Shown one piece after another: positions 6,962 through 14,256 of a stretch of 64,000 nucleotides of DNA. Numbering within the stretch: position 1 is the stretch's first letter; the number at the start of each line of letters is the position of its first letter. The DNA is from Herbidospora cretacea (GTDB taxonomy: Bacteria > Actinomycetota > Actinomycetes > Streptosporangiales > Streptosporangiaceae): NCBI RefSeq assembly GCF_001570605.1, contig NZ_BBXG01000003.1, forward strand, positions 335,252 to 399,251, given 5' to 3'. A model generated the notes under the pieces. That model was given only the letters and a program-made list of their open reading frames with translations. It was not told the DNA's origin and did not search any database. The translations under genes were made by a program, and so were the position numbers.

Positions 6962-8337
6962 AGGTCCAGCCCCAGCGTCCCCGCCGCCTGGAGCACGAGG
7001 TCCCGGGCGTACACGTCGTCGCTCTCGCACAGCACCCGGTGCACGCCCCGGACCGCCCGGTCGTCGCCCCGGATCGCCAGCCCCCGCGTCGCCTCGGCCG
7101 CCGTGGTCAGGTCGCAGTCGGTCAGGCGGTCGGCCAGGGCGGCGCGGATCTCGCCGTTGTCCTCGTCGAGGGCGGCCAGGCCGAACGTCGCGTAGTCCCG
7201 CACCTCGGGCGAGCGGTCCCGCGACAGCGCGATGAGAGCCGCTAGGCCGTCGCCGTCCCCGCCCGGCAGCACCGCCGCCAGCGCGACGGGGTCCCGCACG
7301 GTGTGGACCCGCCCGGGGCGGTCGATCAGCGCCAGCACGTCGGGCAGCACCCGGGGGTCGCCCTGCTGGCCCAGCGCCCGCAGGATCGAGTCGATCACCC
7401 GGGGGTCCTCCTCCCGCCCGGCCAGGTCGCGCAGGACCGGGAGCGTCCGGTCGAGGTAGGGGCGGGTCCCGGCGGTGAAGCCGAACTGGGACAGGACGTC
7501 CACGCCGAAGTCGCGCTCCATCGGGTCGGGCCGGTCGACGAGCGCGACGGCCGCGGCGAAGGTGTCGTCGTCGGCGCGGCGCTGGATGGCGTGGACCGCG
7601 GCCCACCAGGTCTCGCCGTCCTCGTCGACGTCGCGGTAGGGCACCGCCCGGCGCATCAGCTCCTCCACGGGCGGCCGTTCGCCGAGCGCGTCCTCCAGGA
7701 GGGTCGCGATGGCGGCGTGTCCCCGCTGGGAGACCTCGTCGCCCTCGGGGGAGGGCCGCGACGCCACGGTGGTGCCGTCGGCGGCGCGGGAGACGACGAC
7801 CTCGGGTCCGGCGGTCATCTCCGCGAGGTCGGCGGCGGCGAGGGTGCGGGCGATCTCCAGGGCCTCGGGCAGGGGGGTGGCGCCGTGCTCCAGCAGCGTC
7901 CAGACCACTCCGTAGGCGCCGAAGCGGGCGGCGGCGATGAGAGGGGACTCCAGGTCGGGGTCGGCGCCGAAGTCGAGCAGCAGGTCGGCGGCGGCCAGGT
8001 GGCCGAGCGTCGCGGCCCACATCAGGGGGGTCCAGCCCGCGCACTCGGGCAGGTCGGGGTCGGCTCCGGCGTCGAGCAGGGCGCGCAGCGCCTCCTCGTG
8101 GTCCCAGCAGGCGGCCGCGCAGAGCGGCAGGCCCTCGTCCTCGCCGTGGGAGGCCAGGTTCGGGTCGGCGCCGTGCTCCAGCAGCAGCGTCACCATCGCG
8201 GCGTTGCCCTTCTGGGCCGCCCGGTAGAGCGGGAGGGTGCCCCGGCCCCGGTTGAGGTCGGGGGCGCGCCGCAGCGCGTCGCGGGCGCGGTCCAGGTCGT
8301 CGTGCGCCACGGCGAGCATCAGCTCACTGATCGTCAC
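6958..8337 (-). CDS. Ankyrin-repeat and HEAT-repeat protein
   Basis: A 459-residue soluble repeat protein. Residues about 5-155 carry ankyrin repeats (for example NAAMVTLLLEHGADPNLAS, ECAGWTPLMWAATLGHLAAA). After a linker with a GERPPVEELMRR segment, residues about 260-459 form HEAT-like helices (DPRVIDSILRALGQQGDPRV, RSPEVRDYATFGLAALDEDN). Such proteins act as binding scaffolds; no catalytic motif is visible. The GTG at 8337 follows GGAGGA immediately, which is unusually close, so initiation may be slightly downstream. Its stop overlaps that of the ECF sigma gene in a shared CTAG. Confidence 0.8.
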   Translation of the reverse strand: MTISELMLAVAHDDLDRARDALRRAPDLNRGRGTLPLYRAAQKGNAAMVTLLLEHGADPNLASHGEDEGLPLCAAACWDHEEALRALLDAGADPDLPECAGWTPLMWAATLGHLAAADLLLDFGADPDLESPLIAAARFGAYGVVWTLLEHGATPLPEALEIARTLAAADLAEMTAGPEVVVSRAADGTTVASRPSPEGDEVSQRGHAAIATLLEDALGERPPVEELMRRAVPYRDVDEDGETWWAAVHAIQRRADDDTFAAAVALVDRPDPMERDFGVDVLSQFGFTAGTRPYLDRTLPVLRDLAGREEDPRVIDSILRALGQQGDPRVLPDVLALIDRPGRVHTVRDPVALAAVLPGGDGDGLAALIALSRDRSPEVRDYATFGLAALDEDNGEIRAALADRLTDCDLTTAAEATRGLAIRGDDRAVRGVHRVLCESDDVYARDLVLQAAGTLGLDL

Positions 8338-8442
8338 TCCTCCAGAGTACCTTTCGGGCGAAATGTCGGAAATGCTGGAGGTATCGCCAGGGGGAGGGAG
8401 GAATCGTCCCCAGGGAGGATCGAGCAGGAGCTCCTGGGGCGT

Positions 8443-8448
8443 TATGTT
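8443..8448 (+). promoter_or_regulatory. -10 box for a leaderless DUF1707 mRNA
   Basis: TATGTT ends 7 nt before the ATG at 8456, the spacing expected when transcription starts at the start codon. It is part of the 14-mer also found before the OsmC gene. Confidence 0.5.
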
Positions 8449-8455
8449 CGTGGGC

Positions 8456-9244
8456 ATGACCGAACCAGCCGGCATGCGCGCGTCCGACAGCGAGCGCGAG
8501 GCCGTCGTCGAGCGCCTGCGAATCGCCTCCACCGAGGGCCGGCTGACTCTCGCGGAACTGACCGACCGCACCGAGGCCGCCTACCTCGCCCAGACCCAGG
8601 GCGAACTCGCCCAGATCACCGCCGACCTGCCCGGCGGCGCCCCCATCCCCGCCTACGCCCCTTCCCCCGCCAAGCCGATGGGCAAGGCCCGGCAGTGGTT
8701 CGTGGCCGTGATGGGCGACACCAAGCGCAAGGGCAAGTGGCGGATCGAGAGCGAGATCGGCGCGGTCGCCGTCATGGGCGACGTGACCATCGACCTGCGC
8801 GAGGCCGAGGTCCGGTCGAACGAGATCGACATCGTGGCGACCTGCGTGATGGGCGACATCAAGATCATCGTGCCCGACGGGGTCGACGTGCAGCTCAGCG
8901 GGGTCACGATCATGGGTGACAAGAAGGTCCGCGTGGTCGAGGCGCCGCCCGGCCAGCACGCCCCGGTGGTCCGGGTCCGCGGCTACGTCGTCATGGGCGA
9001 CATCAAGGTCATCGGTGACTCCCACGCCGCCCCCATCAAGCGCAACATGGCCGCCTGGACCGACTGGTGGCTCAGCCGCCGCGGCCTCGGCCACCACGCG
9101 GTGCACCGGGCCGTCAACCAGGCCGTCAACGAGTCGGTCCGCGACGCCAACCGCCTGGTGAACGAGTCGGTCCGCGAGGCCCTCAGGGACGCCAGGACGG
9201 CCCGTCGGCACGGCACGCGCCGGCGGCGCGACGACGACTACTGA
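8456..9244 (+). CDS. DUF1707 protein with a cell-wall-stress (LiaF-like) domain
   Basis: A 262-residue protein. The N-terminal DUF1707 domain (MRASDSEREAVVERLRIAS to about residue 60) is an actinobacterial module often fused to membrane or envelope-stress domains. Residues about 75-185 carry repeated VMGD motifs (VAVMGDT, VAVMGDV, CVMGDI, TIMGDK, YVVMGD), typical of the beta-solenoid LiaF-like C-terminal domain. The tail is Arg-rich and contains two near-identical NESVR-containing segments (RDANRLVNESVREALRDA). A membrane span is not evident. The start at 8456 is favoured by the leaderless promoter; ATG 8444 is inside the -10 box. An envelope-stress role is inferred. Confidence 0.82.
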   Translation: MTEPAGMRASDSEREAVVERLRIASTEGRLTLAELTDRTEAAYLAQTQGELAQITADLPGGAPIPAYAPSPAKPMGKARQWFVAVMGDTKRKGKWRIESEIGAVAVMGDVTIDLREAEVRSNEIDIVATCVMGDIKIIVPDGVDVQLSGVTIMGDKKVRVVEAPPGQHAPVVRVRGYVVMGDIKVIGDSHAAPIKRNMAAWTDWWLSRRGLGHHAVHRAVNQAVNESVRDANRLVNESVREALRDARTARRHGTRRRRDDDY

Positions 9245-9317
9245 CCGGTGCAACAGATCCGGGGGGCCGGGGCGTAGTCGTCGGTGACATGAATTCTCCG
9301 ACGGTGAGGACCCCGAC

Positions 9318-9806
9318 ATGCGCGACCGGGCCGACTTCGAGCGGTACGTCGGGCAGCGGTCGGCCCGGCTGCTGCGCATGGCCTACCTGTTATGCCGCGA
9401 CTGGGCCACGGCCGAGGACCTGACGCAGACCGCGCTGGCCAAGGCCTGGCTGGCCTGGCGGCGGGTGGGTGACAACCCCGACGCGTACGTCTACCGCATC
9501 CTCGTCAACACCCACAACACCTGGTGGCGCCGCATGTGGCGGCGCGAGGTGCCCACCGACTCGCTGCCCGACCTGTCCGACCCCGCCGTCGTGGACTCCC
9601 TCGACGAACGGGACGAGCTGCGGGCGGCGCTCGACGGCCTGCCGCCCAAGATGCGGGCGGTGCTGGTGCTGCGGTACTTCGAGGACCTCTCCGACGCCGA
9701 GATCGCCGTGATCCTCGGCTGCGCGGAGGGCACCGTACGGAGCCAGGCCAGTCGCGCCCTGGCGAAGCTGCGCGTCGACCCCGCCATGGACTGGAGCAGG
9801 CGATGA
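9318..9806 (+). CDS. SigE-family ECF sigma factor
   Basis: A 162-residue sigma factor of the actinobacterial SigE family, a compact ECF group. Region 2 has FERYVGQRSARLLRMAYLLC and WATAEDLTQTALAKAWLAW; region 4 has LPPKMRAVLVLRYFEDLSDAEIAVILGC followed by EGTVRSQASRALAKLR. The ATG at 9318 follows GAGGA 8 nt upstream. Its stop overlaps the start of the next gene (ATGA), so the two are coupled and probably functionally paired. Confidence 0.9.
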   Translation: MRDRADFERYVGQRSARLLRMAYLLCRDWATAEDLTQTALAKAWLAWRRVGDNPDAYVYRILVNTHNTWWRRMWRREVPTDSLPDLSDPAVVDSLDERDELRAALDGLPPKMRAVLVLRYFEDLSDAEIAVILGCAEGTVRSQASRALAKLRVDPAMDWSRR

Positions 9807-10489
9807 TCCGCGACCTCTTCGAGGAAGACACCCTCAACGCGCCCGTGCACAGGATCTCCCTGCGGGAGATCGACCGCCGGGCCACGCGCATCCGGCGGCG
9901 CCGCACCGCGTGGGGCGCCGCGGCCCTGGCCGCCGCCGTGGCGGTCGCCGGGTTCGTCACGCTGCCCGGCGCGACGGCCCTCGCCCCCGACGCCACCATG
10001 GCCCAGCCCGTGATCCCGACGCCCGGGTCGACCGTCTACATGCTGGCCGAACGGTCGGTGGCCACGCCCGGCACCCTCGACGACATGCACTACCCGGCGG
10101 GCCAGGGCCCGGTGCAGATCTTCGTGCAGTGCCCGGGATTCCAGGCCCACGCCGGGGTGTGGGTCAACGACGAACTGGTCACCCAGGGCTCCTGCGGCCC
10201 GATCACCGAACTGCGCTGGAACGACAAGAACGACCCCGACCGGCCCAGCGACGAGGACGGCTCGGTCAAGGTGCGGGTCCGCGCCTTCCCCTACACCGAG
10301 GGCGGCACGCTCACCGAGGCCGACCTGCTGGAGCGGGCGGAGCAGGCGAAGGACTACCGGATGGGCGTCATCGCGCAGATCTACCGCTATCCCGGGCTGT
10401 TCGTCCCGGCGCCTGCCGACTGCGCGCAGCCGCTCGTGGTCGAACGCCCCTCAGGCTCCGAGACGCTCCAGCCGGTCAACTGTGAGTGA
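9803..10489 (+). CDS. Single-pass membrane partner of the SigE-family sigma factor
   Basis: A 228-residue protein. It has a cytoplasmic N-terminus with a HRISLREIDRRATRIRRRR basic patch, one membrane span (about residues 35-58, AWGAAALAAAVAVAGFVTL) and an extracytoplasmic domain with four cysteines (CPGF, GSCGP, DCAQ, VNCE). This is the usual layout of the gene after SigE-family sigma factors, thought to regulate the sigma from the membrane. It lacks an obvious zinc-anti-sigma HxxxCxxC motif, so the anti-sigma role is by position. It overlaps the convergent cbiX-like gene by 39 nt. Confidence 0.75.
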   Translation: MIRDLFEEDTLNAPVHRISLREIDRRATRIRRRRTAWGAAALAAAVAVAGFVTLPGATALAPDATMAQPVIPTPGSTVYMLAERSVATPGTLDDMHYPAGQGPVQIFVQCPGFQAHAGVWVNDELVTQGSCGPITELRWNDKNDPDRPSDEDGSVKVRVRAFPYTEGGTLTEADLLERAEQAKDYRMGVIAQIYRYPGLFVPAPADCAQPLVVERPSGSETLQPVNCE

Positions 10490-11176
10490 GCTCGCCGCGT
10501 CGTAGCGGTCGAGCACGATCCGGACCAGCTCCGGCGCGGGCCCCAGGCTGTCGGCCACCAGGTCGGCGCCGGCCGCCAGGGACTCCCGGGCCACCTTGTC
10601 GGCGAAGTGGCCCGGCGCCAGCAGGTAGGGCGCGACCACGATCCGGCGCGCGCCGGACCGCCGCAGCATCGCCACCGCCTCGGCCGGACGGGGGCCCGAA
10701 GCACTGGCGAACGCCGTCGTGACCGCCCGCCACGACCGCGAGCGGGCCCAGTCGCGGGCCACCCGCCGGACCGTCGCGTTGGCGGTCGGGTCGCTCGACC
10801 CGGCCGACACCAGCACGACCGCCGTCCCGGGATCGCCGATCACGGCCCCGGCCTCGGCCAGCCGGCGCTCCAGGGCGGCCGTCAGCAGCGGGTCGGGCCC
10901 CAGCGTGGGGCTGACCTCCACCCGGGTGCGGAGACCGGCCAGGGCGCCCGGGATGTCGACCTTGCTGTGGTAGGCGGCCGTCAGCAGCAGCGGCACCACC
11001 ACCGCCCGGTCGAGCGGGGCCAGGGCGGTGGTCAGGGCCGGTCTCACGTGGTCGAGGTAGCTGACCCGGACGTCGAGACCGGGACGCGCCAGGCGTACCC
11101 GATGGAGCAGGGCCTCGGCCACGGCGGCGGCGCGCGGGTCACGGGACCCGTGCGCGACCGCCACGAGAGGCGTCAA
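10451..11176 (-). CDS. Sirohydrochlorin chelatase, CbiX/SirB type
   Basis: A 241-residue protein with two homologous CbiX halves. The first begins TPLVAVAHGSRDPRAAAVAEAL; the second has VVLVSAGSSDP and RRIVVAPYLLAPGHFADKV. Active-site histidines are visible in AHGSRD and PGHF. It would insert ferrous iron into sirohydrochlorin to make sirohaem, the cofactor of the sulfite reductase encoded upstream in the same operon. A TTG at 11176 overlaps the cysH stop (TTGA); a GTG at 11164 is an alternative start. The context makes sirohaem rather than cobalamin the likely product. Confidence 0.85.
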   Translation of the reverse strand: MTPLVAVAHGSRDPRAAAVAEALLHRVRLARPGLDVRVSYLDHVRPALTTALAPLDRAVVVPLLLTAAYHSKVDIPGALAGLRTRVEVSPTLGPDPLLTAALERRLAEAGAVIGDPGTAVVLVSAGSSDPTANATVRRVARDWARSRSWRAVTTAFASASGPRPAEAVAMLRRSGARRIVVAPYLLAPGHFADKVARESLAAGADLVADSLGPAPELVRIVLDRYDAASSLTVDRLERLGA

Positions 11177-11901
11177 AGGTGGATACCGCACTCGACCTTG
11201 CCCAGCCCGGCCCAGCGGCCCGACCGCGCGTCCTCGCCCTCGGCGACCTGGCGGGTGCAGGGGGAGCAGCCGATCGAAGGGTAGTTGTCGTAGTGGAGCG
11301 GGTTGATCAGGACGCCGTTGTCGGCGATGTAGTTGTCGACGTCCTCCTGGGTCCACCGCGCGATCGGGTTGACCTTGACCATCTGGCGCTTGGCGTCCCA
11401 CTCGACGACCTTGGTGCCGGTGCGGGACGGCGACTCGTCACGGCGGATGCCGGAGATCCACGCCAGGTAGGGCTCCAGCGCCCGGTTCAGCGGCTCGACC
11501 TTGCGCAGGAAGCAGCACAGGTCGGGGTTGCGGCCGAACAGGCGCGGACCGAGGTCGCGGTCCTGCTCGGCGACGGTGCGCGACGGGGTGATGTTGATCA
11601 GGTTGACGTCGTAGACCGCCTCGACGGCGTCCCGCGTGCCGATCGTCTCGGCGAAGTGGTAGCCCGTGTCGATGAACAGCACGTCGACGCCCGGCTTGAC
11701 CCGGCTGACCAGGTCGATCAGCAGGGCATCCGACATCGAGGACGTGAGACACAGGCGGTCGCCGAAGGTCGCCGCCGCCCACCGGATGATCTCTCGGGCG
11801 GGGGCGTCCTCAAGGAACTCGGCCGCCGACTCGACGATGCTCTGGAGGTCGAGCACGCCGCGCCGGCGCTCAAGATCGGCCTCAATGTCCACCAGGGTCA
11901 T
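11173..11901 (-). CDS. cysH: Adenylylsulfate (APS/PAPS) reductase
   Basis: A 242-residue assimilatory reductase that converts activated sulfate to sulfite with thioredoxin. The PP-loop-like LCLTSSMSDALL and FIDTGYHFAET are visible. The [4Fe-4S] ligands CC (DLCCFLRK) and CxxC (IGCSPCTR) point to the APS-using bacterial type. The catalytic Cys is in the C-terminal ECGIHL. The ATG at 11901 has GAGGAG 6 nt upstream; a GTG at 11925 overlapping the previous stop is the alternative. It is coupled to cbiX by TTGA and follows the 50-residue CxxC gene. Confidence 0.93.
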   Translation of the reverse strand: MTLVDIEADLERRRGVLDLQSIVESAAEFLEDAPAREIIRWAAATFGDRLCLTSSMSDALLIDLVSRVKPGVDVLFIDTGYHFAETIGTRDAVEAVYDVNLINITPSRTVAEQDRDLGPRLFGRNPDLCCFLRKVEPLNRALEPYLAWISGIRRDESPSRTGTKVVEWDAKRQMVKVNPIARWTQEDVDNYIADNGVLINPLHYDNYPSIGCSPCTRQVAEGEDARSGRWAGLGKVECGIHL

Positions 11902-11921
11902 CACGCTCTCCTCACGGGGGG

Positions 11922-12074
11922 TCACGATCGAACGCCTATCCCCAGGAACTTCACCCGGAAGGCCCGGGCGCAGCTCCGGCAGTACCAGCCGTAGGGCTCC
12001 TCTTCGGAGACATACGGTTCAAGATCTTCATCACCGCAGTACGGGCAGTAGTACGGCGCCGCGCGTTCACTCAT
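11922..12074 (-). CDS. Small two-CxxC protein of the sulfur operon
   Basis: A 50-residue protein with two CxxC pairs, YYCPYCGDED and WYCRSCARAF, separated by an acidic/aromatic segment (EPYVSEEEPYG). This is a zinc-ribbon or rubredoxin-like arrangement. It lies between sulfite reductase and cysH, a position where actinomycetes often carry such a small gene. Its stop overlaps an upstream cysH GTG (GTGA). It could carry electrons or zinc for the pathway, but no function is established by sequence. Confidence 0.8.
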   Translation of the reverse strand: MSERAAPYYCPYCGDEDLEPYVSEEEPYGWYCRSCARAFRVKFLGIGVRS

Positions 12075-12125
12075 GAGCTCAGCTCCGCACGCCCCTGCGA
12101 AGCCTGATCACGGTGCCCGGCCACA

Positions 12126-12218
12126 GCGCGAAAGCCGCGCCGGTGTCTGGACTGAGGAGCGCCGGGAGCGCAGCGACCAGAGCGACGAGGGAAGACACCG
12201 GATCCCAGCGGCTTTCGC
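12126..12218. repeat. Long interrupted inverted repeat (REP-like) between sir and the CxxC gene
   Basis: Two nested arms pair: GCGAAAGCCGC (12128-12138) with GCGGCTTTCGC (12208-12218), and CCGGTGTCT (12140-12148) with AGACACCGG (12193-12201). The interior is purine-rich and imperfectly repetitive. A further small hairpin lies at 12221-12238. The element fills the 175-nt gap inside an otherwise compact operon, so it may be a mobile palindromic unit or an mRNA-processing and stability element. Confidence 0.6.
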
Positions 12219-12249
12219 ACGCCGTGCGGAGCACGGCCATAGACAGGGC

Positions 12250-13932
12250 TCATTTGAGGTCCGCCTCGTCCGCGCGCTGGACCCATGTGGCGAAGGTCTC
12301 GTCGTCGTGGCGCTGCTTGGCGAAGTTGGAGGCGACCCGCTCGACGTAGTCGGGCAGGTCCTCGGCGGTGGTCTTGAGGCCGCGGACCTTGCGGCCGAAG
12401 CCCGGGGTCGCGCCCAGGGAGCCGCCCAGGTGGATCTGGAAGCCCTCGACCTGCTCGCCCGCCTCGTTGACGACGAGCTGACCCTTGAGGCCGATGTCGG
12501 CGACCTGGATGCGCGCGCACGAGTTCGGGCAGCCGTTCACGTTGATCGTGAGGGGGTGCTCGAAGTCGGGGAGGCGGTTCTCCAGCTCGTGGATGAGCGT
12601 CGTCGCGGTCGCCTTGGTCTCGACGATCGCCAGCTTGCAGTATTCGATGCCGGTGCAGGCCATCGTCTGGCGGCGGAACGTCGAGGGGCGCACCTTCAGG
12701 CCGATCGCGTCGAGCCCCTCGACCAGCGACTCGACCCGCTCCTCGGGCACGTCGAGGATGACCATCTTCTGCTCGACCGTCATCGCGACCCGGCCGGACC
12801 CGTGGGCCTCGGCGAGGTCGGCGACCTTGTGCAGGGTGTCGCCGTCGACCCGGCCGACCTTGGGCGCGAAGCCGACGTAGAACTTGCCGTCCTTCTGCCT
12901 GCGGACGCCCACGTGGTCGCGGCGCGTCTCGTCGGCCAGCGCGGGGGCGGGGCCGTCGGGCAGGGCGTAGCCGAGGTACTCGTCCTGGAGGATCTGCCGG
13001 AACTTCTCCGCGCCCCAGTCGTTGACCAAGAACTTGATGCGGGCCCGGTGGCGCAGCCGCCGGTAGCCGTAGTCGCGGAAGATGCCGATCACGCCGCCGT
13101 AGACGTCGCCGACCTGGTCGGGCCGGACGAACGCGCCGAGCCGCTTGCCGATCATCGGGTTGGTCGACAGCCCGCCGCCCACCCAGACGTCGAACCCGGC
13201 CTCGCCGGCCTCGTTGACCACGCCCACGAACGCCACGTCGTTGATCTCGTGGACGGTGCAGTGGGCCGAGCAGCCGCTGATGGCCGACTTGAACTTGCGG
13301 GGCAGGTTCGAGAACGCCTTGTCGCCGATGAACCGGTCGTAGACCTCGCGGATCTGCTCGCGGCCGTCGATGACCTCGTCGGCGTCGATGCCGGCCAGCG
13401 GGCAGCCGAGGATCACGCGCGGGGTGTCGCCACAGGCCTCGGTCGTGGACAGGCCGACCGCCTCGAGCCGCTCCCAGATCTCCGGGACCGACTCGATCTC
13501 GACCCAGTGCAGCTGGACGTTCTGCCGGTCGGTGATGTCGGCGGTGCCGCGGCCGAAATCATTCGAAATATCGGCGATGACGCGGAGCTGGCGCAGGTCG
13601 AGCTGGCCGCCGTCGATGCGGATCCGGAGCATGAAGTAGCTGTCGTCGAGCTCCTCGGGCTCCAGGATCGCCGTCTTGCCGCCGTCGATCCCGGGCTTGC
13701 GCTGGGTGTAGAGGCCGTACCAGCGCATGCGTCCGCGCAGGTCGGCGGGGTCGATCGAGTCGAAGCCGCGCTTGGAGTAGACGTCGATGATCCGCTGACG
13801 GACGTTGAGCCCGTCGTCGTTCTTCTTGTTCTCCTCGTTCTTGTTCAGGGGCTCGCGATAGCCGAGAGCCCACTGACCTTCGCCACGCGGGCGTCTGTGG
13901 TGGCGGTTCGCCGGGCGGGCCGGGGTGCTCAT
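12250..13932 (-). CDS. sir: Sirohaem [4Fe-4S] sulfite reductase (ferredoxin type)
   Basis: A 560-residue nitrite/sulfite reductase that reduces sulfite to sulfide with six electrons. The duplicated ferredoxin-like half-domains are followed by the cluster ligands CTGIEYCK and NGCPNSCA. The sirohaem-contact segment RQNVQLHWVEIESVPEIWERL is also clear. In this locus (cysH, chelatase, sulfur leader) sulfite is far more likely than nitrite. The ATG at 13932 has GGAAAGG 6 nt upstream. An attenuator-like leader with a coded peptide lies upstream. Confidence 0.93.
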   Translation of the reverse strand: MSTPARPANRHHRRPRGEGQWALGYREPLNKNEENKKNDDGLNVRQRIIDVYSKRGFDSIDPADLRGRMRWYGLYTQRKPGIDGGKTAILEPEELDDSYFMLRIRIDGGQLDLRQLRVIADISNDFGRGTADITDRQNVQLHWVEIESVPEIWERLEAVGLSTTEACGDTPRVILGCPLAGIDADEVIDGREQIREVYDRFIGDKAFSNLPRKFKSAISGCSAHCTVHEINDVAFVGVVNEAGEAGFDVWVGGGLSTNPMIGKRLGAFVRPDQVGDVYGGVIGIFRDYGYRRLRHRARIKFLVNDWGAEKFRQILQDEYLGYALPDGPAPALADETRRDHVGVRRQKDGKFYVGFAPKVGRVDGDTLHKVADLAEAHGSGRVAMTVEQKMVILDVPEERVESLVEGLDAIGLKVRPSTFRRQTMACTGIEYCKLAIVETKATATTLIHELENRLPDFEHPLTINVNGCPNSCARIQVADIGLKGQLVVNEAGEQVEGFQIHLGGSLGATPGFGRKVRGLKTTAEDLPDYVERVASNFAKQRHDDETFATWVQRADEADLK

Positions 13933-13957
13933 GCGGGACCTTTCCAGTGGTCATCGC

Positions 13958-14026
13958 GCGCGTCAGGCTTTTCCTCCCGCCTCGGCTCTGAGTGCGGGGG
14001 CATAAGAAAAGACGCCTGTCACGCGC
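13958..14026 (-). promoter_or_regulatory. Attenuator-like dyad between the sulfur leader peptide and sir
   Basis: GCGCGTCAGGC (13958-13968) pairs with GCCTG and ACGCGC (14014-14026) across a 2-nt bulge. It lies between the leader-peptide stop at 14052 and the sir start at 13932. A stalled ribosome on the leader could shift the folding of this segment; alternative pairings through AGGCTTTT and AAAAGACGCCT are possible. Confidence 0.45.
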
Positions 14027-14051
14027 CCTTAACAGAAAGAAGGGGCGGCGA

Positions 14052-14135
14052 TCAACGGGCGTCGATACAGATGGCGCTGCGGACGCGCTGAAGGTCGACG
14101 TGACGGCGCACGACGAGCATCGGGTCCACTGGCAT
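14052..14135 (-). CDS. Sulfur/cysteine-operon leader peptide (HVDL type)
   Basis: A 27-residue ORF whose core RRHVDLQRVRSAICI matches the short leader peptides found upstream of actinobacterial sulfur-assimilation genes (motif RRHVDL-x-R-x-x-SA-x-C). Such peptides contain cysteine near their end and are thought to sense cysteine supply through ribosome stalling. Here a single Cys sits at residue 23. A TATTGT -10 box ends 7 nt before the ATG, implying a leaderless mRNA, and a hairpin-forming segment separates the peptide from sir. An internal ATG at residue 6 is an alternative start. Confidence 0.72.
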   Translation of the reverse strand: MPVDPMLVVRRHVDLQRVRSAICIDAR

Positions 14136-14142
14136 GTCCGTA

Positions 14143-14148
14143 ACAATA
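14143..14148 (-). promoter_or_regulatory. -10 box of the sulfur operon
   Basis: TATTGT on the minus strand lies 7 nt upstream of the leader-peptide ATG at 14135, consistent with a transcript that begins at that ATG. Confidence 0.5.
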
Positions 14149-14242
14149 CCTCGCGGGTAGTTGATGTCCAAGTTTGCGTCCAGAGTGTGGGACGCCCGAT
14201 GAGACACCCGATGAGACACACGGAGAGCCACCGGAGGTCCCG

Positions 14243-14248
14243 TAATGT
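14243..14248 (+). promoter_or_regulatory. -10 box of the YihY-family gene
   Basis: TAATGT ends 8 nt before the ATG at 14257. This supports a leaderless start there and argues against the ATG at 14245, which falls inside the box. Confidence 0.5.
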
Positions 14249-14256
14249 TAACGGCG

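Noticed and set aside
4769-8044. A 1091-codon minus-strand open frame running through aidB, the sigma gene and the ankyrin gene
   Set aside because: Only the aidB part (4769-6367) is protein-like; the remainder is the out-of-frame reading of the sigma and ankyrin genes, with the Arg/Gly/Pro bias typical of GC-rich shadows.
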